A stretch of 64,000 bases of DNA, from the NCBI RefSeq assembly GCF_014697415.1, contig NZ_JACJRT010000007.1:62001-126000 (forward strand), read 5' to 3'. This document shows, in pieces, positions 28,832 to 39,964 of the stretch. Made by a program: the position numbers and the translations under genes. This DNA comes from Cyanobium sp. FACHB-13342. Its GTDB lineage: Bacteria > Cyanobacteriota > Cyanobacteriia > PCC-6307 > Cyanobiaceae. Within the stretch, counting starts at the first letter, position 1. Each line of letters begins with the position of its first letter. The notes beneath the pieces are model-generated. The model ran no database searches, had not been told where the DNA came from, and saw only the letters and a list, made by a program, of their open reading frames with translations.

Positions 28832-29506
28832 TCAGAGGGGATCAAGGGCCACCAGGGCGCGCAGGGCGTCAGGGGGCTCACTGATCGGCGACTGCAGCCT
28901 GGGAAAGATCCAGTAGGCCACGGCGTGCAGGGCCAGCACCAGGATCACGTTTTGCACCCACACCAGCCCCAGGGCAGCCAGCTGCACCTGGGCCAGTTCC
29001 ACGCCTGCGGCCATCCCCACCCAGCCGGCCAGTTTTTCCAGCAGCCCGGCAGCCGCCGTGGTGATCACCACCCAGAGGTTTTCGCCCACCAGCACCGACA
29101 GCACCGCCACCCGCACCAGAAAACCGGCGGCACCGATCAGGCTGCCGACCCCCCAGCTGAGCCACCAGCTGGTTCGCCGCCGCCAACACCATCCCAGCCA
29201 GAGGGCCAGGGATCCATAGGGAAAGATCACCAGGGGCCCCCGGATCGGCCCCATCAGGGCCACCAGCAGCAGGGCCGTCACCACCAGCCCCTCGAGGGCA
29301 CAGCGCCAACCGTGACGCAACTGCAACAGGGCCAGGGGCAGGGGCAGGGCCAGGCGAAACAGGGGACTCCCCACGGGCAGGTAATAGAGCGCCACCCAGA
29401 GCAGGGCGGTGGCAGCGGCCAGGTAGGCGGTGTCCATCAACTGGCGGGCCTGGCGTCGACTCAGCTGACGCCCGGACAACGGCCGATCCTGCCGGTGGGG
29501 TGCCAT
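28832..29506 (-). CDS. DUF2232 membrane protein
   Basis: The 224-residue product is a multispanning membrane protein of the DUF2232 type. A basic N-terminus (about 1-22) precedes five to seven hydrophobic segments. Conserved-looking parts are LLQLRHGWRCALEGLVVTALLLV, GPLVIFPYGSLALWLG and HAVAYWIFPRL. Function is unknown; a transport-related S-component-like fold has been suggested for the family. Its ATG overlaps the upstream stop as TGATG, so it is translated with the lipoprotein gene and topA. Confidence 0.82.
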   Translation of the reverse strand: MAPHRQDRPLSGRQLSRRQARQLMDTAYLAAATALLWVALYYLPVGSPLFRLALPLPLALLQLRHGWRCALEGLVVTALLLVALMGPIRGPLVIFPYGSLALWLGWCWRRRTSWWLSWGVGSLIGAAGFLVRVAVLSVLVGENLWVVITTAAAGLLEKLAGWVGMAAGVELAQVQLAALGLVWVQNVILVLALHAVAYWIFPRLQSPISEPPDALRALVALDPL

Positions 29507-30014
29507 CAGCGCGGAGCCGGCGCCGGGCTGACCGTGGGGGCGACGGGGAGGGGAGCGGCCGGGGGCGCCTCCCCGCCAGCCGATGCCCCGATGCGCTCGA
29601 TCATCTCCACTTCAAAACTCACCCCGGCGGCCCGCAGCGCCTCGGTGACCGCCTCGGCGGGGGCTGCCGGATCCGCCGAGGGCAGCTGGATCGTGATCCG
29701 GTAGGGAGCCGGCTTGCTGGGCTGGGTGGCCCGGGGCAAGGACGGTACGGGAGGCACGGGGGCCTTTGGGGCTTTCGCGCCCTTGCTGGTGGCGGCTGTC
29801 GTGCCCGGGGCTGGCGTCCCAGGGGCTGGGGTCTGGATGGGCGCCGGGGGCGGTGCCGCAGGCTGGGCCTGGGGGGTTGAGAAACTGCGGGCGAGCTGGT
29901 CGCCGAAGCGGGTGCCGCTGCAGCTCGCCAGCAGCAGCCCGCAGGCCGAGAGTGCCAGAGCATGGCGCACCGATCGGCGGGCCGACACCACCCAGCTCAG
30001 CGGCTCTGCTGCCA

Positions 30015-30015
<1 letters not shown>
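29506..30015 (-). CDS. Putative lipoprotein with Pro/Ala-rich linker
   Basis: The 169-residue product begins with a basic, hydrophobic leader and a lipobox LLLASC (C32), so it is probably a lipoprotein. A Pro/Ala/Thr-rich linker covers about 50-100. A short folded domain then appears at about 105-148 (YRITIQLPSADPAAPAEAVTEALRAAG), and a Pro/Ala-rich end follows. I do not recognise a family. TGATG overlaps on both sides tie it to topA upstream and DUF2232 downstream. Homologues seem likely in picocyanobacteria because of the compact operon, but I cannot check. Confidence 0.65.
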
Positions 30016-32738
<2,723 letters not shown>

Positions 32739-32791
32739 AACCGCTTCCCTCTTTATCGCATCCAGGGACCAAGTCGACGGCGAAGCGCCGC

Positions 32792-32797
32792 TACAGT
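32792..32797 (+). promoter_or_regulatory. Candidate -10 box for ndhB (TACAGT)
   Basis: TACAGT fits TA-N3-T and lies 40 bases before the ndhB ATG, in the topA/ndhB divergent gap. Confidence 0.25.
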
Positions 32798-32836
32798 CCC
32801 CCACATCACAGCTCCCGCCTCGCGGTTTTCTCGCTG

Positions 32837-34396
32837 ATGTTCCTGCTCGGCGCCCTCTCCACCGTGGCGGATGCGATCGGCAGTGGTGCCGGAACCGGGG
32901 GGTTGAACCTCCAGCTCAACGCCGGTGCCATCGCCCCTGAAGCGGCGGTGTTGATTGCCCTGATCACCTGCCTACTGGTGGACCTGGCCGGCGAACAGGC
33001 CGCCAGCCGCTGGGTGCCGCCAATCTGTTACGCCGGCCTGGGCGGTGCCCTGGTGCTCCTGGCCCTGCAGTGGAACACCCCCGACCTGCAGCCCTCCTTC
33101 GTGGGCTCCTTCCTGGCCGACAACCTGGCCATCGCCTTCCGGGCCGTGGTGGCCGCCTCCACCCTGATCTCCCTACTGCTGAGCTGGCGCTACGTGGAGC
33201 GCAGCGGCACGCCGGTGGGCGAGTTCGCCGGCATCTTGCTGGCGGCCACGCTGGGGGCCATGTTCCTCTGCGGTGCCACCGACCTGGTGAGCATCTTCGT
33301 GTCGCTGGAAACCCTCTCGGTGTCCAGCTACCTGCTGGCGGGCTACATGAAGCGGGATGCCCGCAGCTCCGAAGCGGCGTTGAAATATCTGCTGGTGGGC
33401 TCCGCGGCGGCGGCGGTGTTCCTCTACGGCGCTTCCCTGCTCTACGGCCTCACCGGTGGCGCCACCGGCCTCGATGCGGTGGCGGTGGCCCTGCGCACCA
33501 GTGCCTCCCCGGTGACGGCCCTGGCCCTGGTGTTCGTCCTGGCCACGGTGGCCTTCAAGATCGCGGCCGTGCCCTTCCACCAATGGACGCCCGACGTCTA
33601 CGAGGGCTCCCCCACCCCGGTGGTGGCCTTCCTGTCGGTGGGCTCGAAGGCCGCTGGCTTTGCCCTGGCCCTGCGCATCCTGGTGGGCTGCTTTGAGAGC
33701 TTCGATGCCCAGTGGAAGCTGCTGTTCACCGTGCTGGCGGTGCTGAGCATGGTGCTGGGCAACGTGGTGGCCCTAGCCCAGACCTCCATGAAGCGAATGC
33801 TGGCCTACAGCTCGATCGGCCAGGCCGGCTTCGTGATGATCGGCCTGGTGTGCGGCACCGAGGACGGCTTTGCGGCGATGGTGCTCTACATGGCCGCCTA
33901 CCTGTTCATGAACCTGGGCGCCTTCGCCTGCATCATCCTGTTCTCCCTGCGCACGGGCTCCGACCGCATCGCCGATTACGCCGGCCTCTACCAGAAGGAT
34001 CCGCTGATCACCCTCGGCCTCAGCCTCTGCCTGCTCTCCCTCGGCGGCATCCCGCCGATGCTGGGCTTCTTCGGCAAGATCTACCTCTTCTTCGCCGGCT
34101 GGGCGGATCACCAGTACCTGCTGGTGGTAGTGGGCCTGGTCACGTCGGTGGTGTCGATCTACTACTACATCTCGGTGATCAAGATGATGGTGGTGAAGGA
34201 GCCCCAGGAGGCTTCCGATGTCGTCAAGACCTACCCAACGATCAGCTGGAACGTGGTCGGCATGCCGGCCCTGCGCACGGCCCTCGTGGGCTGCGTGATC
34301 GTCACGGCGGTGGGTGGCATCCTCTCCAACCCCCTGTTCACCTGGGCCAGCCAGGCCGTGACCGGCACCCCCATGCTGATGCAGGCCATTGGCTGA
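32837..34396 (+). CDS. ndhB: NAD(P)H-quinone oxidoreductase subunit 2
   Basis: NdhB is an antiporter-like membrane subunit of cyanobacterial NDH-1, used in respiration, cyclic electron flow and CO2 uptake. The 519-residue product has about fourteen helices. Landmarks are [29 protein letters not shown], the proton-channel region [40 protein letters not shown] and [15 protein letters not shown]. ndhB is usually a single gene in cyanobacteria, as here. Confidence 0.97.
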   Translation: MFLLGALSTVADAIGSGAGTGGLNLQLNAGAIAPEAAVLIALITCLLVDLAGEQAASRWVPPICYAGLGGALVLLALQWNTPDLQPSFVGSFLADNLAIAFRAVVAASTLISLLLSWRYVERSGTPVGEFAGILLAATLGAMFLCGATDLVSIFVSLETLSVSSYLLAGYMKRDARSSEAALKYLLVGSAAAAVFLYGASLLYGLTGGATGLDAVAVALRTSASPVTALALVFVLATVAFKIAAVPFHQWTPDVYEGSPTPVVAFLSVGSKAAGFALALRILVGCFESFDAQWKLLFTVLAVLSMVLGNVVALAQTSMKRMLAYSSIGQAGFVMIGLVCGTEDGFAAMVLYMAAYLFMNLGAFACIILFSLRTGSDRIADYAGLYQKDPLITLGLSLCLLSLGGIPPMLGFFGKIYLFFAGWADHQYLLVVVGLVTSVVSIYYYISVIKMMVVKEPQEASDVVKTYPTISWNVVGMPALRTALVGCVIVTAVGGILSNPLFTWASQAVTGTPMLMQAIG

Positions 34397-34402
34397 GGCC
34401 CG

Positions 34403-35077
34403 ATGAGCGCTCCGGTGGCCCAGCTGGCGGGCGTCTGCAAGGTGTACGGCAGTGGTGAAATGGCGGTCAAGGCCCTCGACCAGCTCAACCTCACGGTGAA
34501 CCGGGGCGACTACCTGGCCGTGATGGGGGCTTCGGGCTCGGGCAAGAGCACGGCGATGAACATCCTGGGCTGCCTCGACCGGCCCAGCAGCGGCAGCTAC
34601 CGCCTCAACGACACGCCGGTGGAGCAGCTCAGCGACGACCAGCTGGCCGATCTGCGCAACCGGGATCTGGGCTTTGTGTTTCAGCAGTTCCACCTGCTGC
34701 CCCAGCTGAGTGCCCTCCAAAACGTGATGCTGCCGATGGTGTACGCCGGGGTGCCCGCCGCCGAACGCCAGCAGCGGGCCCAGGCCGCCCTGGAGCGGGT
34801 GGGGCTGGGGGAGCGGCTGCACAACAAGCCCAACCAACTCTCCGGCGGCCAGCAACAACGGGTGGCCATCGCCCGGGCGATCATCAACCAGCCGGCCCTT
34901 CTCCTGGCCGACGAACCCACCGGAGCCCTGGATTCCCAGACCACCGCCGAAGTGCTGGACATCTTCGATGCCCTGCATCGCGGCGGCATGACCGTGGTGA
35001 TGGTGACCCACGAAGACGATGTGGCCGCCCGGGCCGAGAAGATCGTGCGCTTCCGCGACGGTCGCATCGTCAGCTGA
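34403..35077 (+). CDS. ABC transporter ATP-binding protein, LolD/MacB type
   Basis: The 224-residue product is a compact ABC ATPase. It has Walker A GASGSGKST, the Q-loop FVFQQFHLLPQL, the signature LSGGQQQRVAIARA, Walker B LLLADEPTGALD and the switch VTHEDDVA. The GALD form after Walker B and the length suit the LolD/MacB/DevA group, which energises FtsX-like permeases. No permease is beside it, so its partner is encoded elsewhere or it is an orphan. It follows ndhB by 6 bases and overlaps the convergent M23 gene by 8. Confidence 0.93.
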   Translation: MSAPVAQLAGVCKVYGSGEMAVKALDQLNLTVNRGDYLAVMGASGSGKSTAMNILGCLDRPSSGSYRLNDTPVEQLSDDQLADLRNRDLGFVFQQFHLLPQLSALQNVMLPMVYAGVPAAERQQRAQAALERVGLGERLHNKPNQLSGGQQQRVAIARAIINQPALLLADEPTGALDSQTTAEVLDIFDALHRGGMTVVMVTHEDDVAARAEKIVRFRDGRIVS

Positions 35078-36188
35078 CGGGACGGGGGCGCTCCAGGCTC
35101 TGCAGCAGCTGGCCCATCAACAGGGCAATGGCGTCACTGCCGGCAGCACCACCGCCGGGGTCGAGATCCCCGGGATCCACCGCCACCCAGCCCCCATCCC
35201 CGGGCAGCCGCAGCTCGAAATGGAGGTGGGGCCCGGTGCTCAGGCCCGTGCTGCCCACCCGGCCGATCACCTCCCCCTGGCGCACCCGATCCCCCTCCTT
35301 CACATACAGCTCACTGAGGTGGCCATAGAGGGTGCGGCGGCGGGGGCGGTCGTGTTCCACCTCAATCGCCAATCCGTAGCCCCCCGCCAGGCCACTGCTG
35401 ACCACCCGGCCGCCGAGGGCCGCCACCACCGGCGTGCCCTCCGGCGCCGCCAGGTCGCGGCCGGCATGCATCAGCCAGCTGCCCAGCAGCGGATGGAGCC
35501 GGTAGCCGAAATTGCTGCTGGTCACGGCCGAACCGATCAGGGGAAACAGCAATTGGCGGTTGCCATTGCCGCCAATCGGCGCCGGCCGCGGCGTCACCCC
35601 AAACACATCCGCCAGTCGGAACGTGCCCCCTGCACCTGCCAGCAGGGCCGAAACCGGCACCGTGAGGGGGGGAAGGGGCTGACCGGCAAAGCCGGAGCCG
35701 CCGTCCCCGCCGCCATCGGCCCCTGAGCCCTGGTTGAACCGCCCCCGCCAGCGCACCACCAGGCCGCTGGTGCATTCCTGCTGGGAGAGGGCACCACTGC
35801 GGCAGGCCTGCTGGTGGGCGGGCACATGGAAGGGGGTCATGCCCGAGCCGGAGCGGATCCGGGCCCGCTCCGCCGGGCTCACCACCCCATCACGCACCAG
35901 GGCGTCCAGGGAAGCGTCAAACCGGGCCGGGGGGCGGCTGGGGAGGGCGGCCGGATCGGGCCGCAGCGGTTGGGCCAGTGGCACCGGCGGCGGCGGCAGG
36001 GGGGGAGCCTGGGGGCCGGCGGGGGGCATGGCGGCAGGGGCCCCAGCGCCAGGCTCGGGCGTGAGCTGGTCCTGGCCCCAGGCGAGGCCCACCCCAAGCA
36101 GGGGAGCCGACAGCAGCGGCAGCAGCCCCGCAAGGGCCGAAGCCCACCGGGGGCGAGCGGGTTGGGGCGAGCGGCTCCGGTCGGTCAT
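35070..36188 (-). CDS. M23 (LytM-type) peptidase family protein
   Basis: The 372-residue product is an exported protein with an M23 metallopeptidase domain. A basic N-terminus and hydrophobic segment (about 14-38, ending GLAWG) look like a signal peptide. A Pro-rich stretch and a central region of unknown fold with two Cys (about 134 and 142) follow. The peptidase domain (about 240-345) has NFGYRLHPLLGSWLMHAGRDLAAPEGTPVVAA with the metal-binding H..D, and HLHFELRLP with the HxH site. It probably cuts or senses peptidoglycan cross-links. ATG 36188 is used. Confidence 0.9.
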   Translation of the reverse strand: MTDRSRSPQPARPRWASALAGLLPLLSAPLLGVGLAWGQDQLTPEPGAGAPAAMPPAGPQAPPLPPPPVPLAQPLRPDPAALPSRPPARFDASLDALVRDGVVSPAERARIRSGSGMTPFHVPAHQQACRSGALSQQECTSGLVVRWRGRFNQGSGADGGGDGGSGFAGQPLPPLTVPVSALLAGAGGTFRLADVFGVTPRPAPIGGNGNRQLLFPLIGSAVTSSNFGYRLHPLLGSWLMHAGRDLAAPEGTPVVAALGGRVVSSGLAGGYGLAIEVEHDRPRRRTLYGHLSELYVKEGDRVRQGEVIGRVGSTGLSTGPHLHFELRLPGDGGWVAVDPGDLDPGGGAAGSDAIALLMGQLLQSLERPRPVS

Positions 36189-36245
36189 GGAGTGAATTGT
36201 AAAAATCCCCGGCACATGCGTCCCAGCACCGGGGAGCAGACGGCC

Positions 36246-36968
36246 TCAGAACTGGCGCTGCAGGGCGATCTCCCGTCCGCCTCGAGCCAGACGCAAGCGG
36301 CCATCGGTGTGCAGTCCCAGCACCTCCCAGGCCTCCCCTCCGTGCCGCCAACCCGGCTCCGGCCGCCACAGGCGCGCTTCTGCGGCAGCCCTCACCAGCT
36401 CGGGTTGGTCAGCATGGGCCGACGCCCAGTCGAGGGCGGCGAGCACCCGCCCCCGCAGCCGCTCCGGGCGGGCCTGGGGATGGCTCCGAGCGGGCCCCAG
36501 AGCCTCGGCCACCGAGATGGCGCCAAGCGGAACCCGGTTGCAGCCATTGAGCCCCACCCCCACCTGGGCCCAGCGAATCCGACTGCCCCGCAGCCGCAGC
36601 CGGGGCAGCAGGCCGGCCAGCTTGCGCTGGTGCACGAGCAGATCATTCGGCCACTTGAGCTGCACCGCCAAGCCGAGGGCCTCCAGCTGCTGGGCCAGCC
36701 CCACGGCCACCGCCAGCCCCAGGGAGGCCGATTCCGCCACCCCGCCGGCCCAGGGGAAGGCGGCACTAAGCCAGAGGCCGCCCGGAGGGGAGAGCCAGGG
36801 ACGCCCCTGCTGACCATGGCCAAAGCGCTGGCGCCGGGCCTGCACCGCCAACCGGGTCGTTAGCAAGGGGTCTGCCACCAGCCCACGGGACTGGCGCTGG
36901 GCAAGCCAGCGATCCAGTTCGCGTTCGGTGCTGGCACACACCGGCAGGCGGCGCAGCTGCCAGGTCAA
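36246..36968 (-). CDS. birA: Biotin-[acetyl-CoA-carboxylase] ligase
   Basis: This enzyme attaches biotin to the carrier protein of acetyl-CoA carboxylase. The 240-residue product is the catalytic form without an N-terminal DNA-binding domain. Recognisable parts are VCASTERELDRWL, QRFGHGQQGRPWLSPPGGLWLSA (the biotin/ATP loop GRPW in place of GRGR), QLKWPNDLLVHQRKLAGLL and QVGVGLNGCN. The start is TTG 36968, overlapping the aminotransferase stop as TTGA. A longer frame to 37457 is antisense-like and lacks homology. Confidence 0.92.
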   Translation of the reverse strand: MTWQLRRLPVCASTERELDRWLAQRQSRGLVADPLLTTRLAVQARRQRFGHGQQGRPWLSPPGGLWLSAAFPWAGGVAESASLGLAVAVGLAQQLEALGLAVQLKWPNDLLVHQRKLAGLLPRLRLRGSRIRWAQVGVGLNGCNRVPLGAISVAEALGPARSHPQARPERLRGRVLAALDWASAHADQPELVRAAAEARLWRPEPGWRHGGEAWEVLGLHTDGRLRLARGGREIALQRQF

Positions 36969-38152
36969 AGGCTGGCCAACCAGGTACCGATGCGGGCCGC
37001 ACCAGCGGCGAGCTCCTCCTCCGGATGCACCAGCGCCAGCCGCATCCAGCCCTCCCCCGCCGGACCAAAGCCGTTGCCGGGGGTGAGGGCAACGCCGGTG
37101 GCCTCCAGCAGGGCCGCACCGAAGGCCTCCGAGCCCATGCCCCGGACCTGGGGCGGCAGCTCCAGCCAGAGATAGAGGGCCATCGAGGGCCGCCGCACCG
37201 GCCAACCCACCGCCTCCAGCGCTGCGGCCATGCGATCGCGGCGCTGGCGATAGACCGTGCGCAGCTGCCCGGGCCAGGCGGGAGCCTGCTCCAGGGCCGC
37301 GATGGCCCCGGCCTGCAGGGCCAACGACTGGTTGAAATCGACGACCCCCTTGAGCTGGCGCAGGGCCGTGATCAACCATTCCGCTCCGATGGCGAAGGCC
37401 AGGCGGTAGCCCCCGAGGCACCAGCTCTTGGAAAAGGAGAAAAACTCGATGCCACAATCTCGCCAGAGGGGTGATCGCAACAGGGCCGGGGCCTCCCCAT
37501 CGAGGGCCAGATCCACGTAGGGGTTGTCGTGGGCGAACACCACCCCGTGACGAACGGCCCGCTGCGCGGCCTCATCCACCCAGGCCTGCTCACCGGTGGT
37601 GGCCGTGGGGTTATGGGGAAAGCCCAGCACCATCAACTTGAGGCCATCCCACTGCTCGGGGCTGAGGGCCTCGAACCGGGGCCGCCAGCCTGCTGAGGGA
37701 TCCAGGGGCAGCAGCACCGGCTCGGCGGAGGCGAGGTGCAAACCGCCCATGTGGGAGGGGTAATAGGGATCGAGCACCAGGGCCCGATCACCCGGATTCA
37801 GCACCGCCAGTGGCAGGTGGGCCGTGCCCTCCTGGGATCCCACCGGCAGCAGCACTTCGGCATCCGCATCCACCGCCACGCCGAAGCGCCGCTCCGCCCA
37901 ATGGGCCACCGCCTGCCGGAAGGGCCGGGTGGCCCCATGCAGGCAGTAGGCGGCGCTGGCTGGCGCTCGGAGCTGGTCCGCCATGGCCTGGATCGCCGCG
38001 GCGGGTGGCTGGAGGTCGGTGGAGCCCAGCGAGAGGTCGAGCAGGGGAGGCAGGCCCTCGCGGGCCGCCCGGGCGACGTAGGCGGATTTGCGCTGGTCGT
38101 TGCGGGCAAAAACCCCACTGCCGAGCCGGGACAGCCGCTCAGAGATGGGCAT
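36965..38152 (-). CDS. Class I/II PLP aminotransferase (DapC/AlaC-like)
   Basis: The 395-residue product is a fold-type I pyridoxal-phosphate aminotransferase. It has DLSLGSTDLQPPAAAIQAM near the start, GSQEGTAHLPLAVLNPGD, GFPHNPTATT and FAHDNPYVDLAL. The PLP lysine lies in FFSFSKSWCLGGYRLAFAIG, and the C-terminus has an Arg in WMRLALVHPEEEL. Its layout resembles LL-diaminopimelate or alanine/succinyl-DAP aminotransferases; the exact substrate cannot be fixed from the sequence. ATG 38152 overlaps the thioredoxin gene end by 14 bases; birA follows by TTGA overlap. Confidence 0.85.
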   Translation of the reverse strand: MPISERLSRLGSGVFARNDQRKSAYVARAAREGLPPLLDLSLGSTDLQPPAAAIQAMADQLRAPASAAYCLHGATRPFRQAVAHWAERRFGVAVDADAEVLLPVGSQEGTAHLPLAVLNPGDRALVLDPYYPSHMGGLHLASAEPVLLPLDPSAGWRPRFEALSPEQWDGLKLMVLGFPHNPTATTGEQAWVDEAAQRAVRHGVVFAHDNPYVDLALDGEAPALLRSPLWRDCGIEFFSFSKSWCLGGYRLAFAIGAEWLITALRQLKGVVDFNQSLALQAGAIAALEQAPAWPGQLRTVYRQRRDRMAAALEAVGWPVRRPSMALYLWLELPPQVRGMGSEAFGAALLEATGVALTPGNGFGPAGEGWMRLALVHPEEELAAGAARIGTWLASL

Positions 38153-38459
38153 CCACAAAAGCCTGCAGCTGGGGTTTCGCCATGGCGCCCTCATGGCGAG
38201 CCAGCTCCTGACCGTCCTTGAACAGAATCAGGGCGGGAAGGCCCTGGATCTGGAGGGCGTCACGGGTGGTGGGATTGGTGTCCGCCTCGAGTTTGCCCAC
38301 CGCCAGACGGCCGGCGTATTCCGTGGCCAGCCAGTCCATCATCGGCGCCATCAACCGGCAAGGACCGCACCACTCGGCCCACACATCCACCAGCACCGGG
38401 TTCGCCGCCGCGAGCACCTCGGCTTGGAAATTGGCATCAGTGAGGTGAGCGACAGACAC
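38139..38459 (-). CDS. trx: Thioredoxin
   Basis: This is a small thiol-disulfide oxidoreductase. The 106-residue product has the canonical active site WCGPC (C31, C34) in VLVDVWAEWCGPCRLMAPMM, the cis-Pro segment IQGLPALILFKDG and a typical length. The start is GTG 38459. Reduced by ferredoxin or NADPH thioredoxin reductase, it would regulate metabolic enzymes in the cytoplasm; which cyanobacterial isoform it is (m, x, y) is not certain, though WCGPC fits the m/y group. It begins an operon with the aminotransferase and birA. Confidence 0.95.
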   Translation of the reverse strand: MSVAHLTDANFQAEVLAAANPVLVDVWAEWCGPCRLMAPMMDWLATEYAGRLAVGKLEADTNPTTRDALQIQGLPALILFKDGQELARHEGAMAKPQLQAFVDAHL

Positions 38460-38492
38460 GGCGGAGGCCCTGGAACGACGGGTGCTAGGGCG

Positions 38493-38498
38493 ATTGTA
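38493..38498 (-). promoter_or_regulatory. Candidate -10 box for thioredoxin operon (TACAAT)
   Basis: On the minus strand CCATACAATCGCC places TACAAT 33 bases before the thioredoxin GTG. The same CCATACAATC precedes the gene at 10660. Confidence 0.4.
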
Positions 38499-38541
38499 TG
38501 GAGCGGGGCCACCGGTCGGAGTGACCACCGGCCACTCCGAC

Positions 38542-39315
38542 TCAGAGCTTGTCGATCGAACGCTTGAGCTCTTCCAGCTCGGGATCCACCTCACTCACCT
38601 GGACAGGCTCCAGTTGGGGGGCAGCCGGGTTGTTCCCAGGCAGGGATACGGGCGTCGCTCCGGCCAGGCGATTTTTCAGAGCCGCCAATTCATCGTCGAC
38701 CTCCGGGGCTCCCTCCAGGGCTGCGAACTGGCTTTCGAGATCGGCACCGGCCAACTCGGCCGCAGCCTGGCTGCGGGCCTCCAAGGTCTGCACCTTCTCC
38801 TCCATGCGCTCGAAGGCTGCCATCGAGCTGTTGGTGCCCAGGCTGCCCACGGCGCTCTGCAGCTGCTCCTGGGCCTGGGCCGCCTGGGCCCGGGCCTTGA
38901 GCATGTCCTTTTTGGTCTTGGCCTCGGCGATCTTGCTTTCCAGAGACACCAGGCTCTTCTTGAGCTGCTCAACCTGACCGGCCTGGCTCTGGAGCTGGGT
39001 GTTCAGGGCGGTGGCGGTGTCCTGGCAGGTCTTGCGGCGGCCCAGGGCTTCCCGGGCCAGATCCTCCTCACCCTTTTTGAGGGCCAGTTCGGCCCGCTCG
39101 TACCAGGTGTTGGCCTGGGCTTGGGCCTGCTCCGCCTGGTTCTGGATGCGCTTCTGGCTGGCGATGGCCGTGGCCACGGCCTGCCGCAGCTTGACCAGAT
39201 CCGACTGCATGTCGGCCACCGACTGATCCAGGATCTTGGCCGGATCCTCCATGGCACCCACCGCTGCATTGGCGTTGGCGCGGATCAGGCGGCTGAGGCG
39301 ATCAAAAAAGCCCAT
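38542..39315 (-). CDS. PspA/IM30 family membrane-remodelling protein (Vipp1-like)
   Basis: The 257-residue product is a PspA/Vipp1 homologue, an ESCRT-III-like protein that maintains thylakoid and plasma membranes. It starts MGFFDRLSRLIRANANAAVGAMEDP, with the amphipathic membrane-binding helix. A long coiled coil (about 25-190) then contains AREALGRRKTCQDTATALN. A C-terminal part (about 220-257) ending DPELEELKRSIDKL may correspond to the Vipp1 extension, but its spacing is not diagnostic; PspA and Vipp1 are hard to separate here. It stands alone, with its own upstream region. Confidence 0.92.
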   Translation of the reverse strand: MGFFDRLSRLIRANANAAVGAMEDPAKILDQSVADMQSDLVKLRQAVATAIASQKRIQNQAEQAQAQANTWYERAELALKKGEEDLAREALGRRKTCQDTATALNTQLQSQAGQVEQLKKSLVSLESKIAEAKTKKDMLKARAQAAQAQEQLQSAVGSLGTNSSMAAFERMEEKVQTLEARSQAAAELAGADLESQFAALEGAPEVDDELAALKNRLAGATPVSLPGNNPAAPQLEPVQVSEVDPELEELKRSIDKL

Positions 39316-39415
39316 TGATGGCGAAAGGCTGGGGCTGCAGGTGCAGGGCCCGAGGGTAGCCAGCTCACGCCACTCTTCACCAGCGAGATTGCCGCACCCC
39401 GGATAGGGTCGGTCC

Positions 39416-39964
39416 ATGGGCAGGGCACCACGCCAGCAAAGCCGCCAGATCGGCAACCTGACGCTGCTGATGCCAGCGCCACGGCCGCCCGCCAGCGGCC
39501 TGGCCAGCTGTCTGGAGGAGCTGGAGCAGCGCTGGCGCCAGGGGGGGCATCTGGCGGCCCTGTGGCAGGCCTGGCCCCGCATCGCCGGAGCCCAGCTGGC
39601 CCCCCACTGCCGCCCCCTGCGCCTGCACAGCGGCCTGCTCACCGTGGGGGCCGCCCCCGGCCCCTGGCTGCAGGCGCTCCAGTACAACCGCCACCAACTG
39701 CTGGGAGCCTTGCGCGCCAATGGCTTCACGGTGCGCGACCTGCGCCTTGAACAGCACCACCCAGGCGCCGTCGCCCCACCGGGCGGCCTGCAGGAAGCGG
39801 CGGTGTGGGCCGCCCACCCCAGCCGGGTGGACGTGCACGGCATGGCCACCTGCCCCAGCTGCGGCAGTCCGGCGCCCGCCGGGGAGATGGCCCGCTGGGG
39901 CCACTGCAGCTTCTGCCGCCAGAAGCAGCTGGCCCAGCCCCCTGGGGAAGGGCCGGTTCAGTAG
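39416..39964 (+). CDS. DUF721 (DciA-like) protein with C-terminal zinc ribbon
   Basis: The 182-residue product has a DUF721 core at about 25-110 (LEELEQRWRQGGHLAALWQAW, then LHSGLLTVGAAPGPWLQALQYNRHQLLGAL). DUF721 includes DciA, the loader of the DnaB replicative helicase in bacteria lacking DnaC. The C-terminus carries CPSC (C146, C149) and CSFC (C164, C167), a likely zinc ribbon. A helicase-loading role is inferred from the family. ATG 39416 is used; a second Met at residue 19 is an alternative. It overlaps the next gene convergently by 7 bases. Confidence 0.8.
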   Translation: MGRAPRQQSRQIGNLTLLMPAPRPPASGLASCLEELEQRWRQGGHLAALWQAWPRIAGAQLAPHCRPLRLHSGLLTVGAAPGPWLQALQYNRHQLLGALRANGFTVRDLRLEQHHPGAVAPPGGLQEAAVWAAHPSRVDVHGMATCPSCGSPAPAGEMARWGHCSFCRQKQLAQPPGEGPVQ

